A model generated the notes under the pieces. The model saw only the letters and a program-made list of their open reading frames with translations, made no database searches and was not told the origin of the DNA. The translations under genes and the position numbers were made by a program. From NCBI GenBank assembly GCA_016213205.1, contig JACRAZ010000099.1, positions 1 through 64,000 on the forward strand: a DNA stretch of 64,000 bases, read 5' to 3'. How positions within the stretch are numbered: the first letter of the stretch is position 1; each line of letters opens with the position of its first letter. Shown one piece after another: positions 7,483-16,959 of this stretch. The DNA is from Burkholderiales bacterium (GTDB lineage: Bacteria; Pseudomonadota; Gammaproteobacteria; Burkholderiales; Burkholderiaceae_C).

Positions 7483-10257
7483 TCAGGGGCCTTCGACCGA
7501 CTTCAGCAGCTTCGCCACCTCGTCCTGGCCCGGGAACTCCTTGCCGAGCTTGGCCAGCTCCTGCAGCTCGGCGCGGGCCTTGGGCTTGTCGCCGGCGGCG
7601 ATGTAGATCTTGGCCAGATTGAAGCGGAAGCCCGACACCTTGGGCATGTCGGCCACCACCTTCTTCTGCACCTCGATCGCCTTCGCATGCTGGCCCTCGG
7701 CCGAGAGCACCAGCGCCAGCGTGTCCATCAGCGGGGGCCGGCCCGGGGCGATCTTCACCGCACGTTCGGCGTATTCCAGCGCGCCGGGCTTCTTCAGGCG
7801 CATCTTGAGCCAGGCCACGTTGTTCAGCGCCAGGGCGTTCTCGGGCTGGCGCTTGAGCACCTCCAGGTAGCGCGCCTCGGCCAGCACCAGGTCGCTGCTG
7901 CCGAGCGCGGCATCCCCCAGGTAGAAGAGGAAAGACACGTCGTCCGGGTGCTGCTTCACCCAGCCTTCGGCGAACTTGGCGGCCTCGGCGCCCCGCTGCG
8001 CCTGCAGCAGCGTCTGGTGCAGCTTGGTGGCCGCCAGCGAGGCTTCGGTCTTGGTCAGGGCCTTGCGGAAGGCCGCCGCCGCGGGGTCCCAGTGCTTCTG
8101 GGCCATCTCGACTTCACCTTCGCTGATGAAGCCGGCGCCGTCGTCCGGCCGGCGTTCCTGCAGGCGACGGGCGGCGGCAATCGCCTCCTGGGGCTTCTGC
8201 TGCTGCCAGGCCAGGTAGATCGCCATGCGGTGCGCGGCCAGGGAATCAGGCTCGCGCTCCAGCGCCTGGCGCACGCTGCGGGCGGCCGATTCCAGGTCCT
8301 TGGCGGCCATGTGGGCCGCGGCCGTGCCCATCGGCCCGACGGCTGCGTCTGGCCGCATCGACGACAGCTTGCCGTAGGTGCTGAGGGCCTGCTCGCGTTC
8401 GCCCGCGGCCAGCTGGGTGCGGCCGAGCCGGTCCAGCAGTTCGGCATTGTTGGGCACGGCCGCCACGGCGGCCTGCGCCGCTGCCAGCGCCCCCTTGGTG
8501 TCGCGCAGGCTGGCGAGGTGGTCGATCTGCGCCACCCGGGCCTGGATGTCCGTCGGGTTGGCCGCCACCGCGTCGGCGAACAGCTTGGTGATCTCGGCCT
8601 GGTTGGCGCCGCTGCGGGCCTTCAGTTCGGCCAGGGCCAGCAGGGCCTGGGTGTTCTTCGGGTCCTGCTTCAGGATGGACTGGAAGCGGGCCTGCGCGTC
8701 GTCAGGCTTCTTCTGCTGCATGTCGATGCTGGCCAGACCGGCGGCCGCGGGCAGGTACTTGGGGTCCTTGGCAAGCGCCTGCTCGAAGGCCTTGCGCGCG
8801 TTGTCCAGGTCCTGCTTCGCGATGTAGACCCGGCCACGCAGCTGTGCCGGCACGGGGCTGTCGGCCTGCTTCTTCTCGAGCGCATCGATCGCCTTCAGCG
8901 CAGCGTCGAACTCCTTGCGCTGCATGCGGGCACTGATCAGGGCCATGTCGATGGAGCGGCCGTCGTCGGTGGCGGCAATGCGCTCCAGGTCGCCGAAGGC
9001 GGCCTCGCTGTTGCCCTTGGCCAGCTGGGTCAGGGCCACGGCGGCGCTCAGGCGCTTGTCGTCCGGCTTGAGCTTGGAGGCCCGCGCGAACAGGGACTCG
9101 GCCGTCTTGGTGTCGCCGTTGGCCATGTGGGCCTGCGCCGCCAGCGCCAGCACCTGCGGGCTGACCGTGGGCGATTCGAGCATCGGGCGCAGCGTGGACA
9201 GCGCCTTCTCCGGCTGGCGCAGGCGCAGGAAGGTGTCGGCCAGCAGGCGACGCGCTTCCGGCGCGTTGGGCGCCAATTGCACGGCCTTGCCCAGCAGGGT
9301 CTCGGCCTGCTGCAAGGCACCGAGCTGAAGCTCGATGGCACCGGCGAACTGCAGCGTGCGCGGGTTGGACGGCGCGGCCTGCAGCACCGGCTGGATCAGT
9401 TCGCGCGCCAGCTTGAAATCCGAGCGGCTGTAGGCCAGTTGCGCCTCGAGGAAGCGGGTCTGCGGGTGGTTGCCGCGGATCTTCTTCAGGGCATCGAGCT
9501 GCTTGCCGGCCTCGTCGAGCTGGCGTTGCTGCAGCAGCACGGTGATCAAGGCACTGTGTGCCTCGGGGAGGTTGTTGTTCGTCTCCAGGGCCTTGCGGTA
9601 GAGCTCCACCGCGGCAGGTGCCTGGTTCTTGGCGCGCCACAGCAGGTCGGCCTTGAACTGCAGGCCGTCGGTGTTGCTCGGGGCCTTGGCCAGCAGGCCG
9701 TCGAGCACGGTGATCGCGCCATCGACATCCCCACCGGCGGCCTTCAGGCGTGCGCTCATCACCAGCGCCGGGCCGTAGGCCGGCGAGATGCCCAGCGCGC
9801 GGTCGACGGCGGCGCGGGCATCCTCCATCGCGCCCACCGAGGCGTGGGCCTGGGCGAGCGAGGTCTGCAGCTCGATGTCGTACTGCGGATCCCGCAGGTC
9901 GGTGCTGCCGTAGTCCTCGATCACCTTGCGCGCCTGGCCCTGAGCCAGCAGCGCCCGCGCTCGCTGGGGGGCCACCTGCGCCTCGGGGTACTTCAGGTCC
10001 AGCGCGCGCCGGAACTCGGCCTCGGCGCCGGCGGCGTCGCCAGATTCGAGCAAGGCCTTGCCGAGCAGGAAGCGGCCCTGGGCCGAGCTCGGCTTCTTGT
10101 CCAGCAGGTTCTTCAGCTGGATCACCGCCGCCTTGGTGTCACGCTTGTCGAGGTACTGCTTGGCCGAGGCCAGCAGTTCGTCCTCGCCCTTGCCACAGGC
10201 GGCGAGCACGGCGGCCAGCAGCAGCGCCGGCAGCAGCCGGAATCGTTCGCGGTACAT
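7483..10257 (-). CDS. prsT: PEP-CTERM/exosortase-type TPR-repeat lipoprotein PrsT
   Basis: A 924-residue lipoprotein made of a lipobox signal (LLLAAVLAAC, Cys near residue 20) and then more than 20 tetratricopeptide-like repeats to the C-terminus. The opening ELLASAKQYLDKRDTKAAVI (from residue about 26) and the length of about 900 residues match the PrsT family (TIGR02917 as I remember it), normally found with PEP-CTERM/exosortase and exopolysaccharide loci. The ATG at 10257 is preceded by GAAGGA; the open frame further upstream overlaps sppA. It is the last gene of the rluC-HAD-Rieske-sppA run. No exosortase gene is in this window, so the partner system must be elsewhere or absent. Function in the family is unproven; scaffolding of glycan or protein sorting machinery is the usual guess. 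Confidence 0.85.
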   Translation of the reverse strand: MYRERFRLLPALLLAAVLAACGKGEDELLASAKQYLDKRDTKAAVIQLKNLLDKKPSSAQGRFLLGKALLESGDAAGAEAEFRRALDLKYPEAQVAPQRARALLAQGQARKVIEDYGSTDLRDPQYDIELQTSLAQAHASVGAMEDARAAVDRALGISPAYGPALVMSARLKAAGGDVDGAITVLDGLLAKAPSNTDGLQFKADLLWRAKNQAPAAVELYRKALETNNNLPEAHSALITVLLQQRQLDEAGKQLDALKKIRGNHPQTRFLEAQLAYSRSDFKLARELIQPVLQAAPSNPRTLQFAGAIELQLGALQQAETLLGKAVQLAPNAPEARRLLADTFLRLRQPEKALSTLRPMLESPTVSPQVLALAAQAHMANGDTKTAESLFARASKLKPDDKRLSAAVALTQLAKGNSEAAFGDLERIAATDDGRSIDMALISARMQRKEFDAALKAIDALEKKQADSPVPAQLRGRVYIAKQDLDNARKAFEQALAKDPKYLPAAAGLASIDMQQKKPDDAQARFQSILKQDPKNTQALLALAELKARSGANQAEITKLFADAVAANPTDIQARVAQIDHLASLRDTKGALAAAQAAVAAVPNNAELLDRLGRTQLAAGEREQALSTYGKLSSMRPDAAVGPMGTAAAHMAAKDLESAARSVRQALEREPDSLAAHRMAIYLAWQQQKPQEAIAAARRLQERRPDDGAGFISEGEVEMAQKHWDPAAAAFRKALTKTEASLAATKLHQTLLQAQRGAEAAKFAEGWVKQHPDDVSFLFYLGDAALGSSDLVLAEARYLEVLKRQPENALALNNVAWLKMRLKKPGALEYAERAVKIAPGRPPLMDTLALVLSAEGQHAKAIEVQKKVVADMPKVSGFRFNLAKIYIAAGDKPKARAELQELAKLGKEFPGQDEVAKLLKSVEGP

Positions 10258-10300
10258 CGGTGCGTCTTCCTTCTTCCAGGGGATACGGATGGCCCGCGCT

Positions 10301-11326
10301 TCAGCGGATGTGGCCCAGCGACGACAGTGCCCGCACGGCCCCGGCGCCCACGGCGGCACCGAAGCGCTTGGCCAGTCGCTCGGCCACGTTTTCCTTCGGG
10401 GTGTAGTCGATCACGTCCTCGGCCTTGATCACCTCGCGTGCAACGAAGTCCAGGTTGCCGAAGGTATCGGCCAGCCCGAGCTTCACTGCCTCCTCGCCAT
10501 TCCAGAACAGGCCGGAAAAGGTGTCCGGCGATTCCTTCAGGCGCTCGCCGCGCCCTTGTTTGACCACCGCGATGAACTGGCGGTGAATCTGGTCGATCAT
10601 CGCCTGCGCGTAGGCCTTGTGGCGATCGTTCTGTGGCGAAAACGGGTCGAGCATGCCTTTGTTCTCACCCGCCGTGAGCAGGCGGCGCTCGATGCCGAGC
10701 TTGTCCATCAGCCCGGCGAAGCCGAAGCCGTCCATCAGCACCCCGATGGAGCCCACCAGGCTGGCCTTGTCGACATAGATCTCGTCGGCCGCGACCGCGA
10801 TGTAGTAGGCCCCGGAGGCACACATCTCCTCGACCACCGCATACACCTTCTTGTGATGCTTGGCCTTCAGGCGCCGGATCTCGTCGTACACGATGCCGGC
10901 CTGCACCGGGCTGCCGCCCGGGCTGTTGATGCGGATCACCACACCGAGCGCGCCGCTGTCCTCGAAGGCCTGGCGCAGCCCGGCGATCAGCTGCTCGGCG
11001 CTGGCCTCGGTGTCGGCGGCGATCTCGCCGCGCACCTCCACCAGCGCGGTGTGCGGACCCGTGGGTGCGCTGCCGTGCATGCGCTGCGTCAGCAGCGACC
11101 ACATCACCAGGCAGGCCAGTCCGAACCAGGCCAGGCGGAAGAACACACGCCAGCGGCGGTCGCGCCGGCGGTCGTCCAGCAGCTCGTGCGCCAGGCGCTC
11201 GAGGGATTGCTCGATCGGCGGGCGCGCCGGCGCGGTGTCCGCGCGCGCCGCAGCCGGGGCGGGTGGCGCGGGTTCGGCCGCGGGGGTGGGCGCCGCCGGG
11301 GGCGCGGCGTCGTCAGGGTGCGTCAT
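10301..11326 (-). CDS. sppA: Short SppA-type signal-peptide peptidase (S49 family)
   Basis: A 341-residue inner-membrane serine protease that degrades cleaved signal peptides. A Pro/Ala-rich cytosolic N-terminus (1-35) is followed by one TM segment (about 61-80) and a single S49 domain. INSPGGSPVQAG (about 133-144) marks the family; the nucleophile is Ser171 in CASGAYY and the general base Lys223 in ENKG. This is the single-domain form, about half the length of E. coli SppA. It starts 12 nt after the Rieske gene and prsT follows after 43 nt, so the genes are likely co-transcribed. Confidence 0.92.
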   Translation of the reverse strand: MTHPDDAAPPAAPTPAAEPAPPAPAAARADTAPARPPIEQSLERLAHELLDDRRRDRRWRVFFRLAWFGLACLVMWSLLTQRMHGSAPTGPHTALVEVRGEIAADTEASAEQLIAGLRQAFEDSGALGVVIRINSPGGSPVQAGIVYDEIRRLKAKHHKKVYAVVEEMCASGAYYIAVAADEIYVDKASLVGSIGVLMDGFGFAGLMDKLGIERRLLTAGENKGMLDPFSPQNDRHKAYAQAMIDQIHRQFIAVVKQGRGERLKESPDTFSGLFWNGEEAVKLGLADTFGNLDFVAREVIKAEDVIDYTPKENVAERLAKRFGAAVGAGAVRALSSLGHIR

Positions 11327-11338
11327 GGCGCGCTCGAT

Positions 11339-11740
11339 TCATGCCGGGGAGTGAGGGGCCGCAGGTTCATCGAAGACGACGGGCCGAATGTCCGCCGAAG
11401 GATACCAATACACCTGCCCGTCGCGTTCGGCGGTGCGGATCGGCATCAGCCTTCCCCGCCCCGCCGGGCCTGCGACGCAATGGCCATTGGTGGGGTCGTA
11501 GGTCGCGCCGTGGATCGAGCAGACGATCCAGCACCGGTCCATGTCGAGGAACTCGCCCTCCTGCCAGTCCATCTCCACCGGCACGTGGGCGCAGCGGTTG
11601 AGGTAGGCCACCACGGCGCCCTCGAAGCGCAGCGCAAAGGCGCGCGCAGGCTGGCCCCACAGCAGCACATCGAAGACCGCCGCCTTGCCCCGCTCGGCCA
11701 GGTCGGCGCTGGCGCACAGCCGCAGGCCTTCGTCAGGCAT
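11339..11740 (-). CDS. Rieske [2Fe-2S] domain protein
   Basis: A 133-residue stand-alone Rieske protein. The cluster ligands are visible as Cys-Ala-His (NRCAHVPVE) and, 18 residues on, Cys-Ser-Ile-His (VCSIHGATYDP). There is no partner oxygenase domain, TM segment or signal peptide, so it resembles small cytosolic Rieske ferredoxins or the NirD/BphA3 group. The ATG at 11740 was chosen because it overlaps the upstream HAD gene by 8 nt and starts just before the conserved fold; the frame extends further inside the HAD gene. Its redox partner cannot be named. Confidence 0.85.
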   Translation of the reverse strand: MPDEGLRLCASADLAERGKAAVFDVLLWGQPARAFALRFEGAVVAYLNRCAHVPVEMDWQEGEFLDMDRCWIVCSIHGATYDPTNGHCVAGPAGRGRLMPIRTAERDGQVYWYPSADIRPVVFDEPAAPHSPA

Positions 11741-12398
11741 GGCGGGCCAGCCAATCCGCCAGTTCCGCGGTGCTGTGGGCCACGAACAGCGGCGCGTGGG
11801 CGACAAAGGCTTCGGGCTCGTGCGCGCCGTAACTCACCCCCACGCGCGGGGCACCGGCATTGGCAGCCAGCAGCAGGTCGTGCGTGGTGTCGCCGATCAT
11901 CAGCGTGCGCTCGGGATCGGTGCCGAACTCGCGCATCAGTTGCTGCAGCATCAGCGGATTGGGTTTGCTGGCGGTTTCGTCGGCGGTGCGGGTGCCGTCG
12001 AACACACCCTTGAGCTGGGATGTCTGCAGCGCTTCGTCCAGCCCGCGGCGGCTCTTGCCGGTGGCCACGGCCAGCCAGTGGTTGCGCGCCTTCAGCGCAT
12101 GCAGCATCTCCAGCGTGCCGGGGAACAGCACCAGCTCGTGCTGGCGCGCAAAGTAGTGGTGGCGGTAACGCTGGCCGAGCTCCGGGTAACGCGCCTCGGG
12201 CAGGCCCGGCACGGCGTGCTGCAACGCGTCGTGCAGCCCCAGGCCGATGACATAGGCGGCGCGCTCGTCGCTGGGCACCTCCACGCCGATGTCCGCGCAG
12301 GCAGCCTGGATGCAGCGCACGATCAGCGCGGTGGAATCGAACAGCGTGCCATCCCAATCGAAGACGATCAGGTCGAATCGGCGGGGACGTGCGCTCAT
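11733..12398 (-). CDS. HAD-superfamily hydrolase, phosphoglycolate-phosphatase-like
   Basis: A 221-residue cytosolic phosphatase of the Gph/PGP class. HAD motif I is FDWDGTLFDS (nucleophile Asp near residue 14), motif II is the Thr in VATGKSRRG, motif III the Lys in ASKPNP, and motif IV is MIGDTTHD. A four-helix cap lies between motifs I and II. It sits between rluC (24 nt upstream) and the Rieske gene (8-nt overlap). In other Burkholderiales a HAD phosphatase commonly follows rluC; the substrate is not deducible and could be phosphoglycolate or another small phosphate ester. Confidence 0.88.
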   Translation of the reverse strand: MSARPRRFDLIVFDWDGTLFDSTALIVRCIQAACADIGVEVPSDERAAYVIGLGLHDALQHAVPGLPEARYPELGQRYRHHYFARQHELVLFPGTLEMLHALKARNHWLAVATGKSRRGLDEALQTSQLKGVFDGTRTADETASKPNPLMLQQLMREFGTDPERTLMIGDTTHDLLLAANAGAPRVGVSYGAHEPEAFVAHAPLFVAHSTAELADWLARHA

Positions 12399-12422
12399 GC
12401 GGTCAGGTGAACGAAGAGAGGG

Positions 12423-13442
12423 TCAATGGGGCTCGGACAGCCGGGTCAGCAGTGTGACGCATTCGGCGGGCAGGGGCGCGTGCAGCTCGATGCGGTCGCC
12501 ACTGGCCGGGTGGTCGAACGCCAGCCGCCTTGCGTGCAGGAACATGCGGTCGAAACGCAGGCCCTGCAGGCCCTCGCCACGGGCGAGCTGCTTGTTGAGC
12601 GAGAAGTCGCCGTACTTGTCGTCCCCGACGATAGGGTGGCCGGCATCCGCGAGGTGCACCCGGATCTGGTGAGTGCGGCCGGTCTTGATCGTCACGTCCA
12701 GCAGCGTGTAGGCCTCGAATCGCTGCACGATCTTGACCAGCGAGATCGAGCGGCGGCCGTCCTCCGATTCGGGGCCGACCGTGCGCACGCGCCGCTCGCC
12801 GCTGGCATCGAGGTACTTGTGCAGCGCCACGTCGATCACCTTCAGCGCCGCCGGCCACGCGCCCAGCACCAGCGCCGCATAGGTCTTGCCGGTGTCGCGG
12901 GCGCGGAACTGGTCCTGCAAGGCCGTGAGCGCACTGCGCTTCTTGGCCAGCAGCAGGATGCCCGACGTCTCCTTGTCGAGCCGGTGCACGAGTTCCAGGA
13001 ACTTGGCCTGTGGGCGCGCGCGCCGCAGCTGTTCGATCACGCCAAAGCTCACGCCCGACCCGCCGTGCACCGCCACGCCGGCGGGCTTGTCGATCGCCAG
13101 CAGGTGATCGTCCTCGAACAGCACGGGAAACTCGCGTGCCGGCGCCGGCGCGGCATCGGCGGCACGCTCGGCCACGCGCACCGGCGGCACCCGCACTTCG
13201 TCACCCAGGGCCAGCCGCGTATCGGCGGATGCGCGCCCCTTGTTGACCCGCACCTCGCCGGACCGGATCACGCGGTAGACATGCGTCTTGGGCACGCCCT
13301 TGAGCAAACGCAAGAGGAAGTTGTCCAGGCGCTGGCCCTCGCCAGCCTCGTCGACCAGCAGGCGCTGCACGGCGGGCGCAGCCGCGGCCTCGGAGGGCGC
13401 GCGGCGTTGCGCTGGTTTGCTGCTTATAATGCCGCGGACCAC
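12423..13442 (-). CDS. rluC: 23S rRNA pseudouridine synthase RluC
   Basis: A 339-residue enzyme with an N-terminal S4 RNA-binding domain (QRLDNFLLRLLKGVPKTHVY, about 38-57) and a RluA-family catalytic domain containing HRLDKETSG, whose Asp is the nucleophile. RluC converts U955, U2504 and U2580 of 23S rRNA in E. coli; that site assignment is by family. TGRTHQIRVH near the C-terminus is also diagnostic. The predicted start is a GTG at 13442, and a perfect TATAAT for the divergent rne gene lies inside the first codons. The rluC/rne divergent pair is common in proteobacteria. Confidence 0.93.
   Translation of the reverse strand: MVRGIISSKPAQRRAPSEAAAAPAVQRLLVDEAGEGQRLDNFLLRLLKGVPKTHVYRVIRSGEVRVNKGRASADTRLALGDEVRVPPVRVAERAADAAPAPAREFPVLFEDDHLLAIDKPAGVAVHGGSGVSFGVIEQLRRARPQAKFLELVHRLDKETSGILLLAKKRSALTALQDQFRARDTGKTYAALVLGAWPAALKVIDVALHKYLDASGERRVRTVGPESEDGRRSISLVKIVQRFEAYTLLDVTIKTGRTHQIRVHLADAGHPIVGDDKYGDFSLNKQLARGEGLQGLRFDRMFLHARRLAFDHPASGDRIELHAPLPAECVTLLTRLSEPH
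13425..13430 (+). promoter_or_regulatory. Candidate rne promoter -10 (TATAAT)
   Basis: A perfect TATAAT reads toward rne but lies within the first codons of the divergent rluC gene. No good -35 is seen 16-18 nt upstream. If used, transcription would start near 13437 and leave a leader of about 565 nt. Confidence 0.4.
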
Positions 13443-14003
13443 AATTGAGCCGTAAGTGCTTGATTTTTTGAGAGTTTACCCGGGCATCCCCGGCGATATT
13501 GTGGCGGTGCGCCGTACCGGGCGCACCACCAAGCGTTGATGCAACACCCGGCGCAGCGCGGCAGGCTCACTCGCCACAGCGATGGAGCGGCCTCGTTCGG
13601 TCCGGGTGGAAGAGAAACGTCGTCACAGCCGTCCCATCCCTGTTGGGAAGAAACCAGCTCATGGACGGCAGACTCGGTCCTCGTGGTCCGGGTCTGTCGT
13701 CCGCGTCGAAGCCCTCCGGTTCACATGCCCACCCTCCCCCTTGCCCGATTCAGCGCCCACCGTGGCGCGGCGCGACCTGTCGCGTCCGGCAAGGCGTTGG
13801 CGGCACCACCCGCCGAGACCGGCTCGCCGCACGCGGCCCCGCTGCACCCCTGATCGATCCGTCGATCACCGCAGTCCAGGGCGATTCCTCCACCGGCTTT
13901 TCGTTTCGCGTTTCTCGTGCATCGGATGAGTCGCCAGCCCTGACGGGACGGTGACCGTATCAACACGCGCCCCGATTCGGGTCGCGTGGGGACAGGAGTG
14001 CAC
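13443..14003 (+). promoter_or_regulatory. Long rne leader / rluC-rne intergenic region
   Basis: This 561-bp stretch has no convincing gene; a 151-codon plus-strand frame in it is compositionally unlike a real protein. It holds a hairpin at 13503-13530 (GGTGCGCC/GGCGCACC with a GTACCG loop, extendable), a T-rich run at 13464-13469, a minus-strand TAAACT (13473-13478) that could serve rluC, and a good rne ribosome site (GGACAGGAG before ATG 14004). In E. coli the long rne leader mediates feedback autoregulation by RNase E; a similar role here is inferred from position and length only. Confidence 0.45.
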
Positions 14004-16835
14004 ATGAAACGCATGTTGATCAATGCCACGCAGCCGGAAGAGCGGCGCCTGGCGATCGTGGACGGGCAGAAGCTGCTCGACTTCGAGACGGAAATCGAAG
14101 GCCGCGAGCAGCGCAAGGGCAACATCTACAAGGCGGTTGTCACACGGGTCGAGCCATCGCTCGAGGCGTGTTTCGTCGACTACGGCGAAGACCGCCACGG
14201 CTTCCTGCCGTTCAAGGAGATCTCGCGCCAGTACTTCCGTGACGGCGTCGAGGCCAAGAACGCCACCATCAAGGAAGCCATCCGCGAAGGCCAGGAACTG
14301 CTGGTCCAGGTGGAGAAGGAAGAGCGCGGCAACAAGGGTGCGGCGCTCACCACCTTCGTCTCGCTGGCCGGTCGTTACCTGGTGCTGATGCCCAACAACC
14401 CGCGCGGCGGCGGCGTTTCGCGCCGCATCGAGGGCGAGGACCGCGAAGAGCTGAAGGAAAACCTCGAGCAGCTCGACTACCCCAAGGGCATGAGCCTGAT
14501 CGCCCGCACGGCCGGCATCGGCCGCTCGGCTGCCGAGCTGCAGTGGGACCTGAACTACATGCTCAAGCTCTGGACGGCGATCGACGCCGCCAGCAAGGCC
14601 GGCAAGGGTGCGTTCCTGATCTACCAGGAATCCAGCCTCGTGATCCGCGCGATCCGCGACTACTTCACGTCGGACATCGGCGAGATCCTGATCGACACCG
14701 ACGACATCTACGAGCAGGCCCAGCAGTTCATGAACCACGTGATGCCGGAATCGGCCTCACGGGTGAAGCGCTACCGCGACGATGCGGCACTGTTCTCGCG
14801 CTTCCAGATCGAGCACCAGATCGAAACCGCCTTCAGCCGCACCGTGAACCTGCCGGCCGGTGGCGCGATCGTGATCGACCACACCGAAGCCCTGGTGTCG
14901 GTGGACGTGAACTCCGCGCGCGCCACCCGCGGTGGCGACATCGAAGAAACCGCCACCCGCACCAACCTGGAAGCGGCCGATGAAATCGCGCGCCAGATGC
15001 GGCTGCGCGACCTGGGCGGCCTGATCGTCGTCGACTTCATCGACATGGAGGAGAGCAAGAACCGCCGCGAGGTGGAGCAGCGCCTGCGCGATGCCATGCG
15101 CCAGGACCGCGCCCGCGTGCAGTTCAGCTCGATCAGCAAGTTCGGCCTGCTCGAGCTGAGCCGCCAGCGCCTGCGCCCGGCCCTCAGTGAAGGCAACCAC
15201 ATCACCTGCCCGCGCTGCAACGGCACCGGCCACATCCGCGACACCGAATCCTCTGCGCTGCAGATCCTGCGCATCATCCAAGAGGAATCGATGAAGGACA
15301 ACACCGCCGCCGTGCACGTGCAGGTGCCGGTGGAGGTGACCAGCTTCCTGCTGAACGAGAAGCGCACCGAGATCACCAAGATCGAACTGAAGCAGCGCGT
15401 GACCGTGCTGCTGGTGCCGAACAAGCACCTCGAGACACCGAACTACAAGCTCGAGCGCCTGCGCCACGACGATCCACGGCTGGAGAACCTGCAAGCCAGC
15501 TACACGATGATCGAGGAGCCGGACGACGAGGTGTCGATCAGCCGGCGCGAAAAGGCCAAGCCCAAGCAGGAGCCGGTGATCAAGGGCGTGCTGCCCGACC
15601 AGCCGGCTCCCGTGGCGGCACCCAAGCCCGAGCCCGTGGCCACCGCGCCGGCGGCCGCACCGGTGGTGACGCCACCGACGCCGAGCTGGGCCGCCACGCC
15701 CGCCCCCGCGGCGGGCAACGGCTTCTTCGGCTGGATCAAGAAGATCTTTGGCGGCGCATCCCCTGCGCCGGCCCCCGAACCTGCACCCGTGGCCGCCGCT
15801 GCGGCGCCTGCCGCCGCCCCGGCTGCCGGCGACAAGCGTGAAGGCCGGGAAGGCCGCCGCGGTGAGCGCGGTGAGCGCGGTGGGCGGGGTGGACGCGGCC
15901 GCGATGGCAAGCCCGGTGAAGGCCGTGGCGAGGGCCGTGAAGGCCGCACCGAGCGTGGCGAAGGCCGCGGAGAAGCACGCGGCGAAGGCCGTGGCGAAGC
16001 GCGCGGCGAAGGCCGCAACCGACGTGACGGCCGCCGCAGCGAACGACCTGCCGAGACGGCTGACGTCGCGGGCGCCGAGACCCCGCGCCGCCCGGCCCGG
16101 CCGGAACGTGAACCGCGACCCGAGCCCGCAGACAGTGCGGTTGCACAGGCGGAACCGTTGGCCGAAGGCCTGGCACCGGCCGAAGGTGTCGATGCGGGCG
16201 AAGGCGATCGCGACGAACAGCGCCGCCGCCGCCGCCGGCGTGGTGGCCGGGGTGGGCGCGATGAGTCCGCACCGACCGAAGGCACCGCCGATGCCGGCCA
16301 GCCCGGCGACATCGCGGCCGCCACCGAGCCCGCCGCGGGCGATCTCGATGCCGCTGCTGCAGCAGGCACGCCCGCCGAGGACGGTGCCGGCGAGGAGGGT
16401 CGCCGGCGTGGCCGAGGCCGCGACCGCAATCGCCGCGATCGCCGTGACGGTGTTCCGACCGAACACGCCGCCGACCAGGCCGAACCCATGCAGACGACCG
16501 AGCCTGCACCGGCCGCGACGGCCCATGCCGAGGCGGCGGCCGAGCAGCCGGCTGCCGCGCCAGCGCCTGTCGTTGCGCGCCAGCTCGTCGAACCCTTCGT
16601 GTTGCCCCTGGAGCAACTGAAGGGCATCGCCGAGGGTGCCGGCCTGCAATGGGTGAATTCCGACGCCGACAAGATCCGCGCCGCACAGGAGGCCATGGCC
16701 CAGGAGCCGCCACCGGTGCATGTGCCGCGTGAACGCAAGCCGATCGTGCAAGTGGACGAAGGCCCGCTCGTGCTGGTCGAGACCCGCAAGGACCTCTCGC
16801 AGCTGAAGCTGCCGTTCGAGCACGCAGCGCGCTGA
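14004..16835 (+). CDS. rne: Ribonuclease E
   Basis: A 943-residue endoribonuclease and degradosome scaffold that cuts single-stranded AU-rich RNA and matures rRNA and tRNA. The N-terminal half carries the S1 domain ([20 protein letters not shown]), the 5'-sensor/RNase H-like region and the DNase I-like catalytic site with Asp301 (VSVDVNSA) and Asp344 (IVVDFID). The Zn-link is CPRC at 402-405. After about residue 530 it becomes low-complexity: Pro/Ala stretches, an amphipathic segment ([13 protein letters not shown], a likely membrane anchor), then Arg/Gly/Glu repeats. It ends in a conserved-looking tail ([17 protein letters not shown]). The start at 14004 has a strong Shine-Dalgarno. Confidence 0.97.
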   Translation: MKRMLINATQPEERRLAIVDGQKLLDFETEIEGREQRKGNIYKAVVTRVEPSLEACFVDYGEDRHGFLPFKEISRQYFRDGVEAKNATIKEAIREGQELLVQVEKEERGNKGAALTTFVSLAGRYLVLMPNNPRGGGVSRRIEGEDREELKENLEQLDYPKGMSLIARTAGIGRSAAELQWDLNYMLKLWTAIDAASKAGKGAFLIYQESSLVIRAIRDYFTSDIGEILIDTDDIYEQAQQFMNHVMPESASRVKRYRDDAALFSRFQIEHQIETAFSRTVNLPAGGAIVIDHTEALVSVDVNSARATRGGDIEETATRTNLEAADEIARQMRLRDLGGLIVVDFIDMEESKNRREVEQRLRDAMRQDRARVQFSSISKFGLLELSRQRLRPALSEGNHITCPRCNGTGHIRDTESSALQILRIIQEESMKDNTAAVHVQVPVEVTSFLLNEKRTEITKIELKQRVTVLLVPNKHLETPNYKLERLRHDDPRLENLQASYTMIEEPDDEVSISRREKAKPKQEPVIKGVLPDQPAPVAAPKPEPVATAPAAAPVVTPPTPSWAATPAPAAGNGFFGWIKKIFGGASPAPAPEPAPVAAAAAPAAAPAAGDKREGREGRRGERGERGGRGGRGRDGKPGEGRGEGREGRTERGEGRGEARGEGRGEARGEGRNRRDGRRSERPAETADVAGAETPRRPARPEREPRPEPADSAVAQAEPLAEGLAPAEGVDAGEGDRDEQRRRRRRRGGRGGRDESAPTEGTADAGQPGDIAAATEPAAGDLDAAAAAGTPAEDGAGEEGRRRGRGRDRNRRDRRDGVPTEHAADQAEPMQTTEPAPAATAHAEAAAEQPAAAPAPVVARQLVEPFVLPLEQLKGIAEGAGLQWVNSDADKIRAAQEAMAQEPPPVHVPRERKPIVQVDEGPLVLVETRKDLSQLKLPFEHAAR

Positions 16836-16845
16836 TCGGTACCGT

Positions 16846-16870
16846 CCGGCGCGCCAGCGCGGCGCGCCGG
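16846..16870 (+). terminator. Perfect GC hairpin after rne
   Basis: CCGGCGCGCC-AGCGC-GGCGCGCCGG is a perfect 10-bp stem starting 11 nt after the rne stop. No T-tract follows, so it may protect the 3' end or act with Rho. Confidence 0.45.
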
Positions 16871-16959
16871 GCAGTACTTGGCCCACAGGCGCTTGAGCGC
16901 AGCCGGTCAGGTGGCGATGCTTCGATACGCGGCGCTCTTGCCGCGCCTCGAGAGTCCAC

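Noticed and set aside
4500-7622. A 1040-codon open frame on the plus strand across fbpB and fbpC
   Set aside because: It is antisense to fbpB for most of its length, rich in His/Gln/Arg as expected of a GC-rich shadow frame, and shows no domain. fbpB and fbpC motifs are unambiguous.
7687-10428. A 913-codon open frame on the plus strand
   Set aside because: It is antisense to the PrsT-like TPR gene and has repetitive Gln/Leu/Gly composition caused by the complementary repeats.
13499-13954. A 151-codon plus-strand frame in the rne leader
   Set aside because: Ser/Pro/Arg-rich composition without structure, no Shine-Dalgarno and no recognisable family; better read as untranslated leader.
15780-16560. 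Possible tandem DNA repeats in the 3' half of rne
   Set aside because: The similarity comes from Glu-Gly-Arg and Arg-rich codon runs in the disordered tail and is imperfect; not a separate repeat element.
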